Shown piece after piece: positions 40,301 to 53,700 of a stretch of DNA of 64,000 nt; positions within the stretch are counted from its first letter, which is position 1, and each line of letters opens with the position of its first letter. The notes beneath the pieces are model-generated. The model was given only the letters and a program-made list of their open reading frames with translations. It made no database searches and was not told the DNA's origin. The position numbers and the translations under genes were made by a program. The stretch lies in contig CM040741.1 in assembly GCA_022829145.1 (NCBI GenBank), positions 61,441,047 through 61,505,046 on the forward strand, in the 5' to 3' direction. Origin of the DNA: Albula goreensis. Lineage: Eukaryota > Chordata > Actinopteri > Albuliformes > Albulidae.

Positions 40301-43300
40301 TATTTGTCTGTAACAAAAGGGGATGATTTCAAATCGAGGCTTTGCAATCATCTATTGCTTAAAGTGCGAGTCTGCGTCAACGAGATCGAAGCGTTCTACA
40401 AATTGTGAGCCGTCAGAATCTCCTGAGCAGAAAGGATAAATGGAAAATCAACAGCAATTATATTATGTGTCTTTCTTAATCCACACTGCAAAGAGGTGAA
40501 AGGCACAGCGGTAGTATTTCTCATTTCACTACAAAATACATGGTATGCCATTTTTAAAATAAAATTCCTTAGTTGTAATATTCACTCCATGGGATTAAGA
40601 AGTGATAGGGTAAGAAGCGGGAAATGGAGTATAGACATGTTAAATACAGTACATGTGAAAGCTTACACATCCCAGCACCATCATATGGGTCTTATGCAGC
40701 TGCAAAGATGGCGAAGACCATCCTTTCGGTTTCTGTTAGGTGAGGATAAGCTATCCACTGTTCAGACTAAGGAGCTGCTTTATCTCCATTAGTCAGACAA
40801 ACTTAAAATTACAGGATAACCAGTCTCAGTGTCACATCCAGTTCAAATGGAGGTGACCATGCTGCACCTGCCAATTTCCACTAAAAGGGATTACAATATG
40901 AATGAAATATTTATGGAAATCCATCACTTGTGATGATAGTCAGAGGGGGAACAAGCATGTGAAAAGAACTGAGATGAATTTACCGTTTTGCAATAAGTTA
41001 CTCTTTGACAAGTGACTCAGTCATGCTGGGTCTCTTTAACTCCCAAAACAATGCTACACATGTTACTGAAGTTATCCTCTTACAAATCTCTCTCAAAGAC
41101 ACAAACTGCCAGAGGGCAGAAACGTATTCAGTACTTGCGGGGACAGCTTTGTGCAAGTGGACAGTGGACAAATTTGCGACAATACAGAGCATGTGCAGTC
41201 GGTGTCGTTGTGATTCTGATATCCGTGCATCGGTATCTGTATTGCATCTTCACAACTTTGTACTGAACTTTTCTGAGCATGACATTGTGAAGGTCCCAGT
41301 ATTTTATCAGTCTAGGCGTCTGTGTTTCCCCCCCCACCCCCGAAGACTCATGTTTCATCTGTCCGTCGCAAACAAACTCCATCGGCCATCAAGTGCCTGG
41401 AAGCTTTAAGAAGAAGAGCTCACCTCAGGGTTTTTTTTTTTTTTTTTTTTTGTGCTTTCGTCTTAGCAGGCTTGGAAGCTCTTCCCTCTAGCTCAGCTTC
41501 GAGGACCAGCTATCCCCTCAGGATCAATTATCTCCTCAGTTAAGCGCTTTCAGCATCCCCGTTCTTCCACCATTGCACTCGAGAGTGAGATGGCCTTCCT
41601 GCACGCCTATCCCCTCCAGAACTATTTAGTGTGCTGGGTAAAAAGGCCGAAGCCTCCCTTCCCCCCTCTGCTCTTGGTTCTGCTGAATGCGCTGGCCGCC
41701 CGCCCCCTACCCTCGTCCCTGGAGCGCTACATTCGAGTGGAGCGAGAATTAAAGGGCTTTGGCCTTTTTTTTTTTATTTCTCCCCTCCTTCTTCCTTGGA
41801 AGACTTTTACTGCTTCTGCACCAGCGAGCATGATGAGTGTCAGGCCGCTGTTCTCAATCCTCACACTCCTGCTCTCTTGTGCTTTGCTCGCTCTCTGGCA
41901 ATGCGGCGGCGTTGGCGTTGGTTAGCGCTTAGTGCAGAGCTCTCACAGAGCTGTATAAACTCAGTCTCTTTGCTATGCCTGAGTTACCGGCGGGAATCTC
42001 GCGCCGAGCCGCTCGCATGGCCCAGCACTCCTGTAATGTGCCAGCAGAGAAACACAGATGAGTTTCTGCTCCTGCGACCCTGCGGGCCCCTGTGGCCAAC
42101 CAACACAGAGGACAGAGGGCCCTCTGGTCTCTCCCCTCCCACGTATCCTCTTTTTTGGAAGGTTCTGGTTGTGTTGCCTCTGCTATACTTAAGGGTGGCC
42201 TTTTTTTTTTTTTTTTTTTTCTTACACTCAAGAATGACACCACCACACACCAGAGAATTCATCTCTCCCCAGCCTCCTCCGGGCGCGCGTACCTGGCTGG
42301 GCGCTAGAGCCCTGCCCAGGCTATCGTCCAGCGCGAGCCTCTTAAGCCAGAAACCTCCTGAGCGGAACCGCCAAGCGGGAACGCCCATCATGGGATCCAT
42401 CAGAGTCCATGCTCTCTCTGTGCGCGCCCTGCCTCTGAAGCACCATTTGCATATCGCTTGCGTTATGCTGCTCACATTCTCCACAGCAGTGGTCCCTCTC
42501 CAGCTGGTACCTCCTGTGGTGTGGAGTGTGACCCACATTCTCAATTCAGAATGTATGCCTTAATGGTTTCTTTAAGGCATACGTCTTTTTAAAGTGACGC
42601 GGTGAGAGTGAGCTGTAGCTGCTGATTCAAGCTCCTCTTCTCAACAGCAACAAGAAATGAAGTTTTAGACAGAGACGGATGTGAAGGCACACCACATTTG
42701 AGTTTTTAGCTTTTATTCACAAAAAAATCCTTGGCCTGGATTCCAGCAACATTCATCCCTAACTTTGGCTGAAAATTAAATTGCAAGAGCCAGTTTTTAA
42801 TTCACATGCTCAAGTTCAGTAAAGGCCAAAATTAATTCACAGAACTGTGTTAGAGAAGAAAAGAACCACCACTTGCATTCACAAAATTCAAGTCAAAGGT
42901 AAGGCCAAGCATCGACTCAAGGTAGGCCTCTGTTCCGAGGCAAAAATAAGCTCTATTTCCGTTATACACTCACTATATTGTGTCACTTACATCTTGAAAA
43001 CATTAAAATGATTTGATATTTCCCACCATATCACAAACTACAATCTAGCTATTGAGATCACCTGAAAAAAAGCTATTCTACCTGCTTCTCACTGGTAAAT
43101 TCAAGCTGTTTAGAAATGTATTATCAAAAGGTATGCACGTCATTAGTGAACCACTGTTACATAGTGTTGTCTAAATTTAGAAAAACCTAATGAACCTGTA
43201 TTTGACTGCGAGAAAAAATAATTGCGGTTCATTTCAATGAGATGTTTCAGGGATATACTGCCAAGATCCCTTTCATCTGTACAGTAAAAATCAGGAAAGG

Positions 43301-44760
43301 CATATCCTCAAGTATGACCTCAGGCAAAAGATTACTATAAACAAATGCAAGTTCTTAGCATTCCAGGTTTTGGCTCTGCGGTGAGCTGTACAGTAAAACA
43401 TTTCTGTAGTGTATGATTAATGTATTAGCCAACTCCTCACACTGATACACTAAGTGTATTTTGGTACGTGAATAGAATGGCCCACTGCCATTTTCCTTAC
43501 CATTACTCTGTGAAGTTAAGCTCCAAAATATAGTCATCATTACAGAGATAGGTGAAAATCAGCTAACTTGTTTACCAACTTTTGTGTAAACTTGATTTGT
43601 TTACACAAAAGCACATGCCCTTGGTTACCATGTGTCAGTGTTGTATTTTCCAGGAAATCCTCACCAAATGTACTGTCTCGAATGTCAATGAAAAATTGAA
43701 AAGTTAATAAAAAATGCAAACTGCTTTTCGAACAGAGGAGGTCCAACCCACGTTCATTTGACTGTTGCAGTGAAACCGTTATTCCCTGTCACATGCCATT
43801 ATTTGTGACAGTTGCAGTAGGGGTACGATCAGTCTTGCGGTCCCATTGCATCATCTCGTGTTATTTGCATAGAATTCGTATGTTGTACAAGGCGTGTCCC
43901 TTTCTGGGATCAGATTTCAGAGAGGATATTTTGACAATGCAAATATAGAAATTCTGTACCCTCAAGTCTTAGGCCAATGTTACGTGCCAGGAATTTCCAG
44001 TGATATTTTTGCTGTCAGAAATATAAGTGGGTAGTGCAGATGTAGGACGGATATAAGTTATATTGATATATAAAATAGCACTTATTTTGACATTTTTAAA
44101 GGCTACCATTACACATACTTGTCCTTTTTTTCTCTCACAATGAATGCATTTTGGACTTATATGCTGAAGTGATTGAGCATTCAATCCATTGAGGCAGCCC
44201 ATATGGACAGAATTAACTCAAAATTAAATATGACGCATTTTGAAAAATGGATATCAAACAGACCAGTTGGTAAAAGCACAAGGCTAGTAAATTTGCCTGC
44301 CAAACTCAGGCTGGACCATACATTTACAAGTTTACATTGCTTATGTAATCAGCCAAATGTGACTGGGATCCATAATGGTGAACAGTTAACCCTACCCTAC
44401 TGGAGCTGGGTGGAATGATAGTCCAAGGTAACTCTTGCATTAGTAACTCCAAATATTGTGACACTTAAAAACATGACTGGCATTTCCAAATTGGAACAAA
44501 AACAAAAAGGGTTTCTCATGGTCAATATAATATAGACAGAAAACAATGCATGTAGCATATGAGAGATTGTTATTGATTGTACTATAATGGCAGCAGAATA
44601 TGGCATAGAATGCCTGCTGATATTCAGTATTCAACACTCACACATTAAACTACAATGGATGGGGAATGACATAATCCGTCATGTTTGAAAACAAAGTGAC
44701 AACAGCTGCATCTATACTAACTACAAAACAAATGTCTGCTTAGGTAAAGAGGTGGAGATG

Positions 44761-44792
<32 letters not shown>

Positions 44793-47700
44793 GACAACCC
44801 AAATTGTGATAAACTGCATTCTATTCTAAATGCAACATGCAGCTATCTATGATATGATTTTATAGTATTATGAAATCAAACACTTCCTATGCCATGTTAC
44901 TGACTGTAAAACCTTTGTGTATTTATTTCCTTCTGTGATAACTCTGGCAATACTTTGGTTTAGTGAGCACGCGGGGACAGCAGGGAGATACATGACCTTA
45001 GTCAATACTGCTTCCTGAGGAAGACATCTTGCTGAATGCGAGTTAAAATAGCCGTTGATCGTTTGTCCTTTGCTTGACTGTTTAGAACACCACTCACACT
45101 TTCAGTGTCTTGCCTACTGTCACATTATATTAAACAGGTGTTTTTGTTCACCCAGTACAGGTTGCCTACATCATTTAGTAATTGGTTTATGCATCTCAAA
45201 AACTTTGACTGCAGTAATACTGACTAGTGCTGACAAGGCATTTCATATGTTTATCTGTATTTTGCCGAAATCAGAGCAAAGGTAGCGGCAAAGAGAGTGG
45301 AATGTGAATACAATCAAGTATTCCAAATCTGGGACAAAAGGGTTAAAACTATAAGAAAATAATTTTATTGGTCATGTAAATTGGGTGGTGAAATCAATAC
45401 AGTACATACTGTTTAAGCTTTATATACAAAAAAAATCAATAAAAGAGAAAATTACTATTGAGGCTTATTGACCTTATAGATTAAATGATTAATCTTTAAT
45501 ATTTTGAATGGGATAATGATTTGGGTTTCAGTCATTATTTTCATCCGTAATAGGATTACTGCAGAATATTGATACATTCTGACGTACGATCAATAAAACA
45601 TGTATCCTGGTGACCTCCCTGTGTTTTTCATTAAGTCTCTGGGACGACAACTGTTAAAAGACTTCAGAGAGGTATCCTCCCTAAACCAGCAGGAAGGGAA
45701 ACAAAACGGCAGGTCCTGCTAAATGACTGCAGCTACACCACTGCCGCATTCAACAGTGACGTCCAGAATGAATAAACGTTCAGGGACCTCTGGGCAATAA
45801 GAAGCTCTTGAACGCCTTCCTCAAAACCCACTGAGCACGCCACAATCCTTGACACCACAGGGTTTTCGGTCTTGCGACAGTGTAAGAACAAATGAGGGAC
45901 TCAAACGTGGAATGTGAAGGAATCTGATGTCAGATGTCAAAAGAATACACAAAAACAGCCTTTTGTGTGAAAGAAACACATGGTGATATAGACAGCTCAT
46001 TTTCTGCACTTATTTGTGTATTGACTCTCTTCACTGTGTGGCGCTCTAGCCGAGTTCTGCAGCCATTATGTTGGAGGACTATACATCCTGTTCAGCTGGT
46101 GCAGGCAAACTGCATGCGCCCAAACAGCAGGGGGCGCCCTTGCACACTGAAGCAGGTGAAACTCTGCTCTCACTGCGGCCAGCTGTGCATTGCCCCATGT
46201 TACTCCCCATGGTGGGTACGAGATTTGATTCCAGACTGAGGGGCACATCGCTGCACTAAAAGCTAATACTTTTGTTATACACACCAACCAAGAGGACAAA
46301 GGGTGTCAGACTTGGAGAGGGCATAAGAGACTTATCTTACCCATTAACAGCAAGTACTTTTCTGAGAAGCTTCTGAGAGACTCTGCTGGCAAAGACCGCA
46401 TAAGAGGAGGATATGACACTAAGCTAAGTTATAAGCCATTCATGACTGGGAGCCCATAGTGGGCTTGAAAAGATTGGCCACATCCCTCCAGGGGAAGCAC
46501 ATGTTCAAGTCAGTCACAGTTCTGTGCACTAAAGGCTATTTGCCTACAGGCTACAAACACTGTGACAGGTTTCCCCTGTGGTACTGTGTGACCAGCAGGG
46601 TGTGATCATAGGATGCACAGAAGAGGGCACACAGCTAGGATGCATCCTAGCCGCAAGTGGCATAGTTGTAGGTGACAGGCCCAACTAGGGATTTCTGGGT
46701 AAAACAGTACAAGACAGAGAAAAAGAATGATAATATACGAGCATATTTTTCAAGAAATGATTTCGAAGTGCCCTTTTCAATGGAAACGGGGGAAATAAAG
46801 AACCCCACTGGACTGTGACGTTGTTGGGATTATGAGCCATTAATTACAATGATAAACTGTTTATACATGAGCATAATTATATCATCCCTTCCTCCCTACC
46901 TCCCTTTCCACTTCAGTTGATGTGTGGCGAGCATTCCGGTGCAAAAGAATGATTGCTGTGCATCACCCTGGTGGGAGTTACACACTGTGCATGTAGAGGC
47001 GAGTTCCCCTTCTCTATTGTAAACCGCTCTATGATGTTCGTGCATTTTGCCTTATGTACATTAGCCATGTCTCTATGGTATCATCAAGAGTCAGTAAATA
47101 CAACATTTTAGGGAAAACAGATGACCCAAGGTGCAAGTCTTGTGTTTTACTTACAGTACCACAAGCAATAATTTGAGCCTGTTATTATCAATACTATAAC
47201 AATGGAGGCTGACACACCAATCATTTTGACACAGATTGCATGCTATAACTATCTATGTGATTTGTAATCCAACTGCAAGGATTCATCATTGTAATGGTTT
47301 TCTCCAACACGCAATATGTGTGCAGAGCAATGGACAGAAAATTTGTCCATGAAGCAGGTCGATATTCCAGTTTTCTTTACTCGGTGTGGGGTACTTCATG
47401 TCTGACGAAATGCACAGGGAACATGGTGGGACATGATGAAGTTAGGCACGGCTGACAGAGTGGTTAGGTATCAATGGCAGGGTACCTGAAGGGGGTACTG
47501 GGAGGGACAGAGCTGAGCGAAACGGCGATAAACAGCCATCAAGCCCGCTCTGGCAGATGAGAAGAGAGGCAGCGGGCCATTCCCACGATAACACACATGA
47601 AACACTTCTCGGGTTTGGAGAATTTTCACATCTAGGTCAAACAGAGCGGGTAGGGGGTGGGGGTGAGGGGGAGGTGGGATATCTTTTCATTTTGTGCAAT

Positions 47701-50700
47701 CTGGGCTTTTTTGATTTCCCTCTTAGTCGCACAATTCAGAGGTAGCACCACCCTCCCGAACACGATAAACGCTTTTGACAATCAATCATGTGAGACGGCT
47801 TTGCCGGAACGCGGAAGGGTGGGTGTGAACTGACGTGCCCCAACATGGCCAAGCTCGGGGTACGGGTTCATTCGGTTCCTTTTTAAAGCGACCTGTGGTG
47901 GTGTGGGGGAAAAAAAATCGGTGCTGTAGTTTACCTCCAATCAGGAGTAGATGCGGCGCTGAATTCGAATGAGTTCAGCACAACCCCCGTGTCACAGCTG
48001 TCAATTTGATTGAAAGCATCATCTGGCTTTTATTACATAAAAACAGTCCTCTTCGGTCATGGCTTGCTGGTTTGAATGGCTCATTAGGTAAAGAACACAA
48101 GACGCTTGCGTGCTCATTCTTCTGAAGAACAATGCAAAGGAATAGCTTTATTGTGATATGATACAACAAAAAAATTCACGAGAATGGAGGCTTCTTATGG
48201 CTCTTAAACGGTGCACTGGGAAGTAACATTAGAAAATAAAACCTACGAAATGCATTGGGTTAGATGTACCAAGCATTCTCAAGCCTCATAAGGGCTATTG
48301 TCTTCTTATGTTCTCGTCGAGACCAAATGTATGGTATCCCTGGACATGAAATGATTCCATTACCCATTTCAGAGAACATAAAATTAGCTCCAAACTCTTC
48401 TTACATATAACTATGAAATAATATTCAAAAGGGTAATTGCTACACTTTTCTTCAAATTAATCTTTTGATAACAACGAAAACAACCCTTACGTACATATCT
48501 TTACTTGTGATTTGGAGCAGAAAGAAAACAGGAGTATTAACAAATTCAATGTGCAATGAAATATTCATTCTAAAATAACATCCCAATTCATCCCAATAGT
48601 ATCTAGCTGGCTACTCAGTTAAACTGGCTGTATGTAGGTGTGATTTTACGTTACCACTGTTAGCCACTACCATTTATTCTCATCCTATTATTGCTAGCTT
48701 CTTATCTTTTTAGCTTATCTTCTTATCTGTTTGTGCTTGGATTGTTATTCTCAGTTGTGCATGCATCTGTTTGTACATTTATACGTTATTTTTATTAACA
48801 GGGTCCCCAGTTGTCTTATGATCTCACTTCTGGCACTTAGGACTTCACTTCCCATCAGGATGTTTTTCATTAGGTACCTGACTTATGAACTTTGCACCGA
48901 AAGTCACCATGGATAAGACCATCTGCTTAATACTTGTAATGTAATGCTTCATGCACACATTCACATGCCAACCGTTTCAAATATGAATTGCTGTTTCTCA
49001 ACTGATATGGAACCATTTTCGACCACAAATCAGAGGCATTTTGTAAAGCTCACCTGGTGTGTTGTATAGACGGACAGTGTGAGTCACATGATCATAATTT
49101 GTTGTGACTTCAGAGAACACGACTCCTTTGGTTACCCTGACCACTGGAGGGCTGTTGGCCACGTACATCTGCATGAACAGATCAGTCAACCAAAATACAA
49201 TTCAATCACAGTCCTTTGAAAAATGGTTCCTTTCAATTATTTGCATGGCATGTATGATATCTTGACAAATGCATAATACTGAAATGCACAAATCGTAAAA
49301 AGAGAAATTTGTAAAACTCATCAACAAGTGAGACAATTCCCACTGACAAAAATATCCCACATTAAAATATGACCATATTCAATGTTTAATATTCACATTT
49401 ATGTATCAGTTCACTCGAATTGCTCTTTATACAAACCTTTTACAAACAATTAAGTGCTATTTTTTCCCTTCTGTGTTTGTGCAGCTTCTAAATTCATAAT
49501 TCTGTGTAATGAATTAAAAACAAACATTTGTGTTTTTAAAAATGTATTCAAATATAATCATAAAATTAGAGTTGAGTTAGATGTATTTGTTACCTTGGCT
49601 TCCCCATCAGGTAGGAAAAGGTAGGCCCCGCTCTTATCTCTGTTGCTTGTTGTCCCGTACCAGATAAACTCCACCTTGATGTGTTGCTCTGTACCGTCTT
49701 CCTTGTTTTTAATTTTCTGAGGGAAAGAGACACACACTCAGCCCATCTTCAACTGTTGTGATACAAATCAATCTTCCTGATGTAATGCGAGACAATTCAA
49801 TTTGCATCTGCGTGTTCAGAGAGAGGCCCATCCATCAAAAAAAGTTTTGGTCTGGAGTTACTCTGTAAATTGGGAGCTTTGTTTTTGGTAATTGTTTTAG
49901 ATCCTTTTAGCTAAGCTGTGCCGAGGATGTTTCATCTGGAAAAGTCTGAGCGGTGGGCGCAACGTGTCAATCTTATGCCCCGCTTTTGATTCTTGAAACT
50001 ACTTCTGCTTATAGCTAACACACAACTTTAGTGCAACTCAGGCACAGAAATACAGACATAGGACAGTATTTTACCTTTAATCATACAGCAACAAGGTACC
50101 AAGGTTGACCAGACATTTTAAACAGCAATTTAGGTGTAAAAAAAAAAAAATAGAGCATGAGTATTTTGCAGGCACATATTATATTCATTGGTTTGTTTAT
50201 GGATCAAAGAACACAAGAACATTTGAACATTGAACAAGAACATAATCACCAGCCCGTGTTACCCAAAACAACACTCTGCCCCCTGTGAATCCACATAATA
50301 TGTGAGCTGGCTGTTAGCATCATCAACAACAACAACAATTTATTACTGGCTTAGGCATTCAGGCGCTACTGAAGATTAGCATTCATTGGTTTGCTGATGC
50401 ATCAAATAACACAAGATCATGTGCAAGCCCTTGTTACCCAAAACAAATACTCTGCCCCCTGTGCCTTCATGTAATATGTGAGATGGCTATAACAATAACA
50501 ACAACAACAAAAATAATATCTATTACTGGTTCAAGCCTCCACAGGAGATTGTGGATGAATCACTCACCTCCATTATGCCTGACGTAGAGGAGCACCAGAC
50601 CTTCAGGACAGGGCTCTCCATGGTGAAATGGGTGGAGCTGTCATGTGGGATGCTCACTCTGAAGGGCTCGGTCTGGCTGATGGACAGTTGTCCCCCCTGC

Positions 50701-53700
50701 CTGAGGAAGGTGTAGTCAGCTGGAACTGTGCGGGGCTCTGCCCCCTCGCTCAGCTGGTAAACGCCCAGGCCCAAAGCAGGCACCTGTGCCACGAAGGACA
50801 GCTGCGGAGAAAACAGCAAGTTAGTGAGAAAAATAAACACTGTCACAATGGTCTTTTCAGCATATACGTCTGAGTGGCCACACAATCATCTCAGTACCCT
50901 TCCCATGCTGACTCCCCAGGTCACCACAGCAAATGAGAAAAAGAGCTCTTTAAAAAAAAAAACACTGCAAACTCACTGACATCGCAATTGAAAGCATGAT
51001 TATATAAACTTCTAAGATACTGTGATGATAATCGATTCGAAAAAGTGGAACATTTTTTCCTCTGCAGTAGTACACACTTCAGAGAGTTCATTACTTCTGT
51101 ATACAGAATGATAAATATAATTCATCAGCGCTGGGCATCGCTGATGCGTGCATGCAGCCCTCATAATATAATTTAATATAAGAAATATATGCGGTCTACT
51201 CAAAACATAATGATCTGAACGTAATGGACTTGGGGTCAAACAAAGAGTTTTTAAAGGACCGTATGCTGAGGCTGTAACCACTGAAAGAACAATAAAGCCG
51301 TGAAAACAAACAGGAAAAAAAAATGCGACAGTGTCACAATATCAGTAAATCTAATTATGGAGACTGAAGTTAAAGAAACGGGCTGACTGGCCTTGCGGAG
51401 GGAAAGCACACAGAGAGAACAGACCCTGTTTAGAATTTCAGATTAGCTCAACCGCTGACAAACCCATGTGATGCAATTTTGTGCTTCATACCCAGTTTTT
51501 TGGTTGATACGGTACTCAAACATAATACTTTCTTTTGTAGCAGCGTTCTTGAGAACACAGGCCTAATAATTTGCATTTTTCAAAAAGATGGATATCAACA
51601 GAATTATTAATCAATTTATAACTAAAACAAAAAATCCCTGGATCTTATATTGGGGAGGACACAAATAGCCTTAGGGCTTCAGCGTCACCAGCTGAGAATC
51701 AAGGTCTAAGATAAATTAAACGCATGCATACAGTGCCCACCCTGAGACCACCAGCTCCGCTCCACTCTGCTCTGCTCAGATAGGCATTTCTCAAACATGG
51801 ACTTCCCTGTAGTTACACATTTGCTTGTTCAACCTCCAAATCAGCCGGTCAAACAGCACAGATTACTGAGGTCATGTCCACACGAGCGTGACCTTCCCTC
51901 GCACCACTGCTCAAACCGTGTGGCATTGACAGTGAACCAAACCTGGGTCAACCATGTATTTCAAATGCTTTAACTCCTTGTTTGCTAGTGAAATCTGAAC
52001 ACTACTGCAGAGCCCTGCGAATTTTCAGCTAAGTGTGCCAGCCACCAAAACAAAATCACATGCAAGAAGAACACTATCCTCAGTATTTCTGACAATCGAT
52101 CATTCAATTAAAATCTTCAGTAATCACGAGCTTGTAAAGAGTGTGTTTAAAGACATACTGACAATAATTACTGAACTATGATCTAGACAACTCCTGAACT
52201 GGGTCAAAAATGAATTTAAATATGGGTATTTTTTTTTTTAATTTGATCAAGGTGTCCAGCAGACGGTGCAGTGCCCTGTGTGCATGGCCTGAGCCCTGGT
52301 CAGAAGGACAAGGCCGGACCCTGCCGTACCTGGTAGGCCTCTCTGGAGGCTTTGGTAGCCTCCTCCCACACGGCGCTGATCTGAGCCGACACCGGGTGAC
52401 CGTGCACCGTGACCACGCGCGCTCTGGGTGTGTTCACGTACACCGTCACCACCGACGACCTGTCCTGATCCGAAGGGTTGTATATAACCAGTGACCTGAG
52501 ACAGCGAGAGGGTGTCAATATGGTCACATGACCACCACAACAAATGCTGCATCCATGTCATGACAAACAAAGGTTGCCAAACTTGTCATCACATAACATC
52601 AGAGTAACATAACTGGAAGCAATATCAATCTTTCATGGTCTGTGGGGGAAAATCACATTTTTATAGGAAAAAACTCAGGCTTTAATTTCTCATTCTGTAT
52701 CATTAACTTGGAGCATGTATTTTTCTAATAAGCCATTTTCTCCCATGCTTGCCTTGCTCATTAAGTTGAGTTTAATTTAAACTGTACTTAAATCCTTACA
52801 TATTAATTTTGAATGCATTATAAAAATTTTCTAATATGTTCTTAATATATTCATATATTCACAGGTTTAATTCTATATTTTGATCTCTGCTGTGTTTTAA
52901 TTGCCTCATGCATTAATGTGGCCTTGGGTGAGGGTGTCTGTTCAAACAAAAACATACGCTAATTTGGACAAATGGCTACAACGTAGCTGTTTAACACCTA
53001 CAATCAAGCTCAATGATACAGTCACTTCGGTATCAGATGAATCCAGAAGCAGATTCATAACTGTGAGATTGATATATTCGTCACTCTGATGTGGTAAAAC
53101 CCTGTCCAACAAGCCATGGTGCATTGGAAGCACCCATTTATTACTTCTGACTAATTACGGCCCTCACAGGTGGGTGTGTGAGATGATAAATTGCTGGTGC
53201 CAACCAAATCCACCTTCAGAAATCTGAGCACCAATCACACGAGAGTAAACCTTGGCCAGAAGAGTTAGCAAAGCTTCCTGGATGCTCTATCAAGAGACTT
53301 AACTTTTCTGGCCAGTGCTTATATGCAATCCTACTGATTTTTTTTTTTAAACACATTTGTATCCCTCAATTTGAAAGGACAACTGCAGCTGTAAACCAAA
53401 CCCAAACCACTGCAACTTTTTCTGTCAGTTTTGGAGGGAGCACAATACATGTCCTCTGAAATGCATGCACGAGGCTGACACTTCTTTGCATCCTGCAGTC
53501 CACCGTTGGAGCGCTAGAGGACTGGCTTAGGCCTTCACTGAGATAAAGGAATCCATCCCTCCGCCATGAACAGAACCGAGAGTAATGATAAGTAATAATA
53601 TATTTGTGACGCCCAGCTGACCGTTAATCTTAGCCTTGGAAAGGGGACATAATGAAGACACTTGACAGGTGTCTTTCTGTCGTAAAGAGATTGGTGGTGA

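Larger units (their letters stand above)
41320..42570. other. orphan GC/CpG-rich island with long overlapping ORFs
   Basis: A 1.2-kb stretch far richer in C, G and CpG than the surrounding intron. It is open for 310 codons on the plus strand (41631-42563) and 186 codons on the minus strand (41984-42544). The plus frame runs through two T homopolymers, giving poly-Phe, and is rich in Pro, Leu, Ser and Arg; I recognise no domain. The frames are probably a by-product of low stop density in CT-rich DNA. A CpG island inside a gene could mark an alternative promoter or a regulatory element; that is inference. Confidence 0.5.
39188..49053 (-). other. man2a1 intron between exons G and H (about 9.9 kb)
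   Basis: It holds a CpG-rich island (41320-42570), a hairpin (42553-42582), poly(T) tracts (41431-41451, 42201-42220, 44761-44787), a SINE-like segment (46045-46265) and a SINE3-type tail (46910-47045). A GC-richer segment at 47440-47960 may be conserved non-coding DNA. No coding exon recognised. Confidence 0.85.

Noticed and set aside
41631-42563. 310-codon plus-strand ORF as a gene
   Set aside because: It crosses T homopolymers giving poly-Phe, has no recognisable domain, overlaps a long antisense frame and lies in a CT-rich island where stops are rare. Kept only as a finding about the island.
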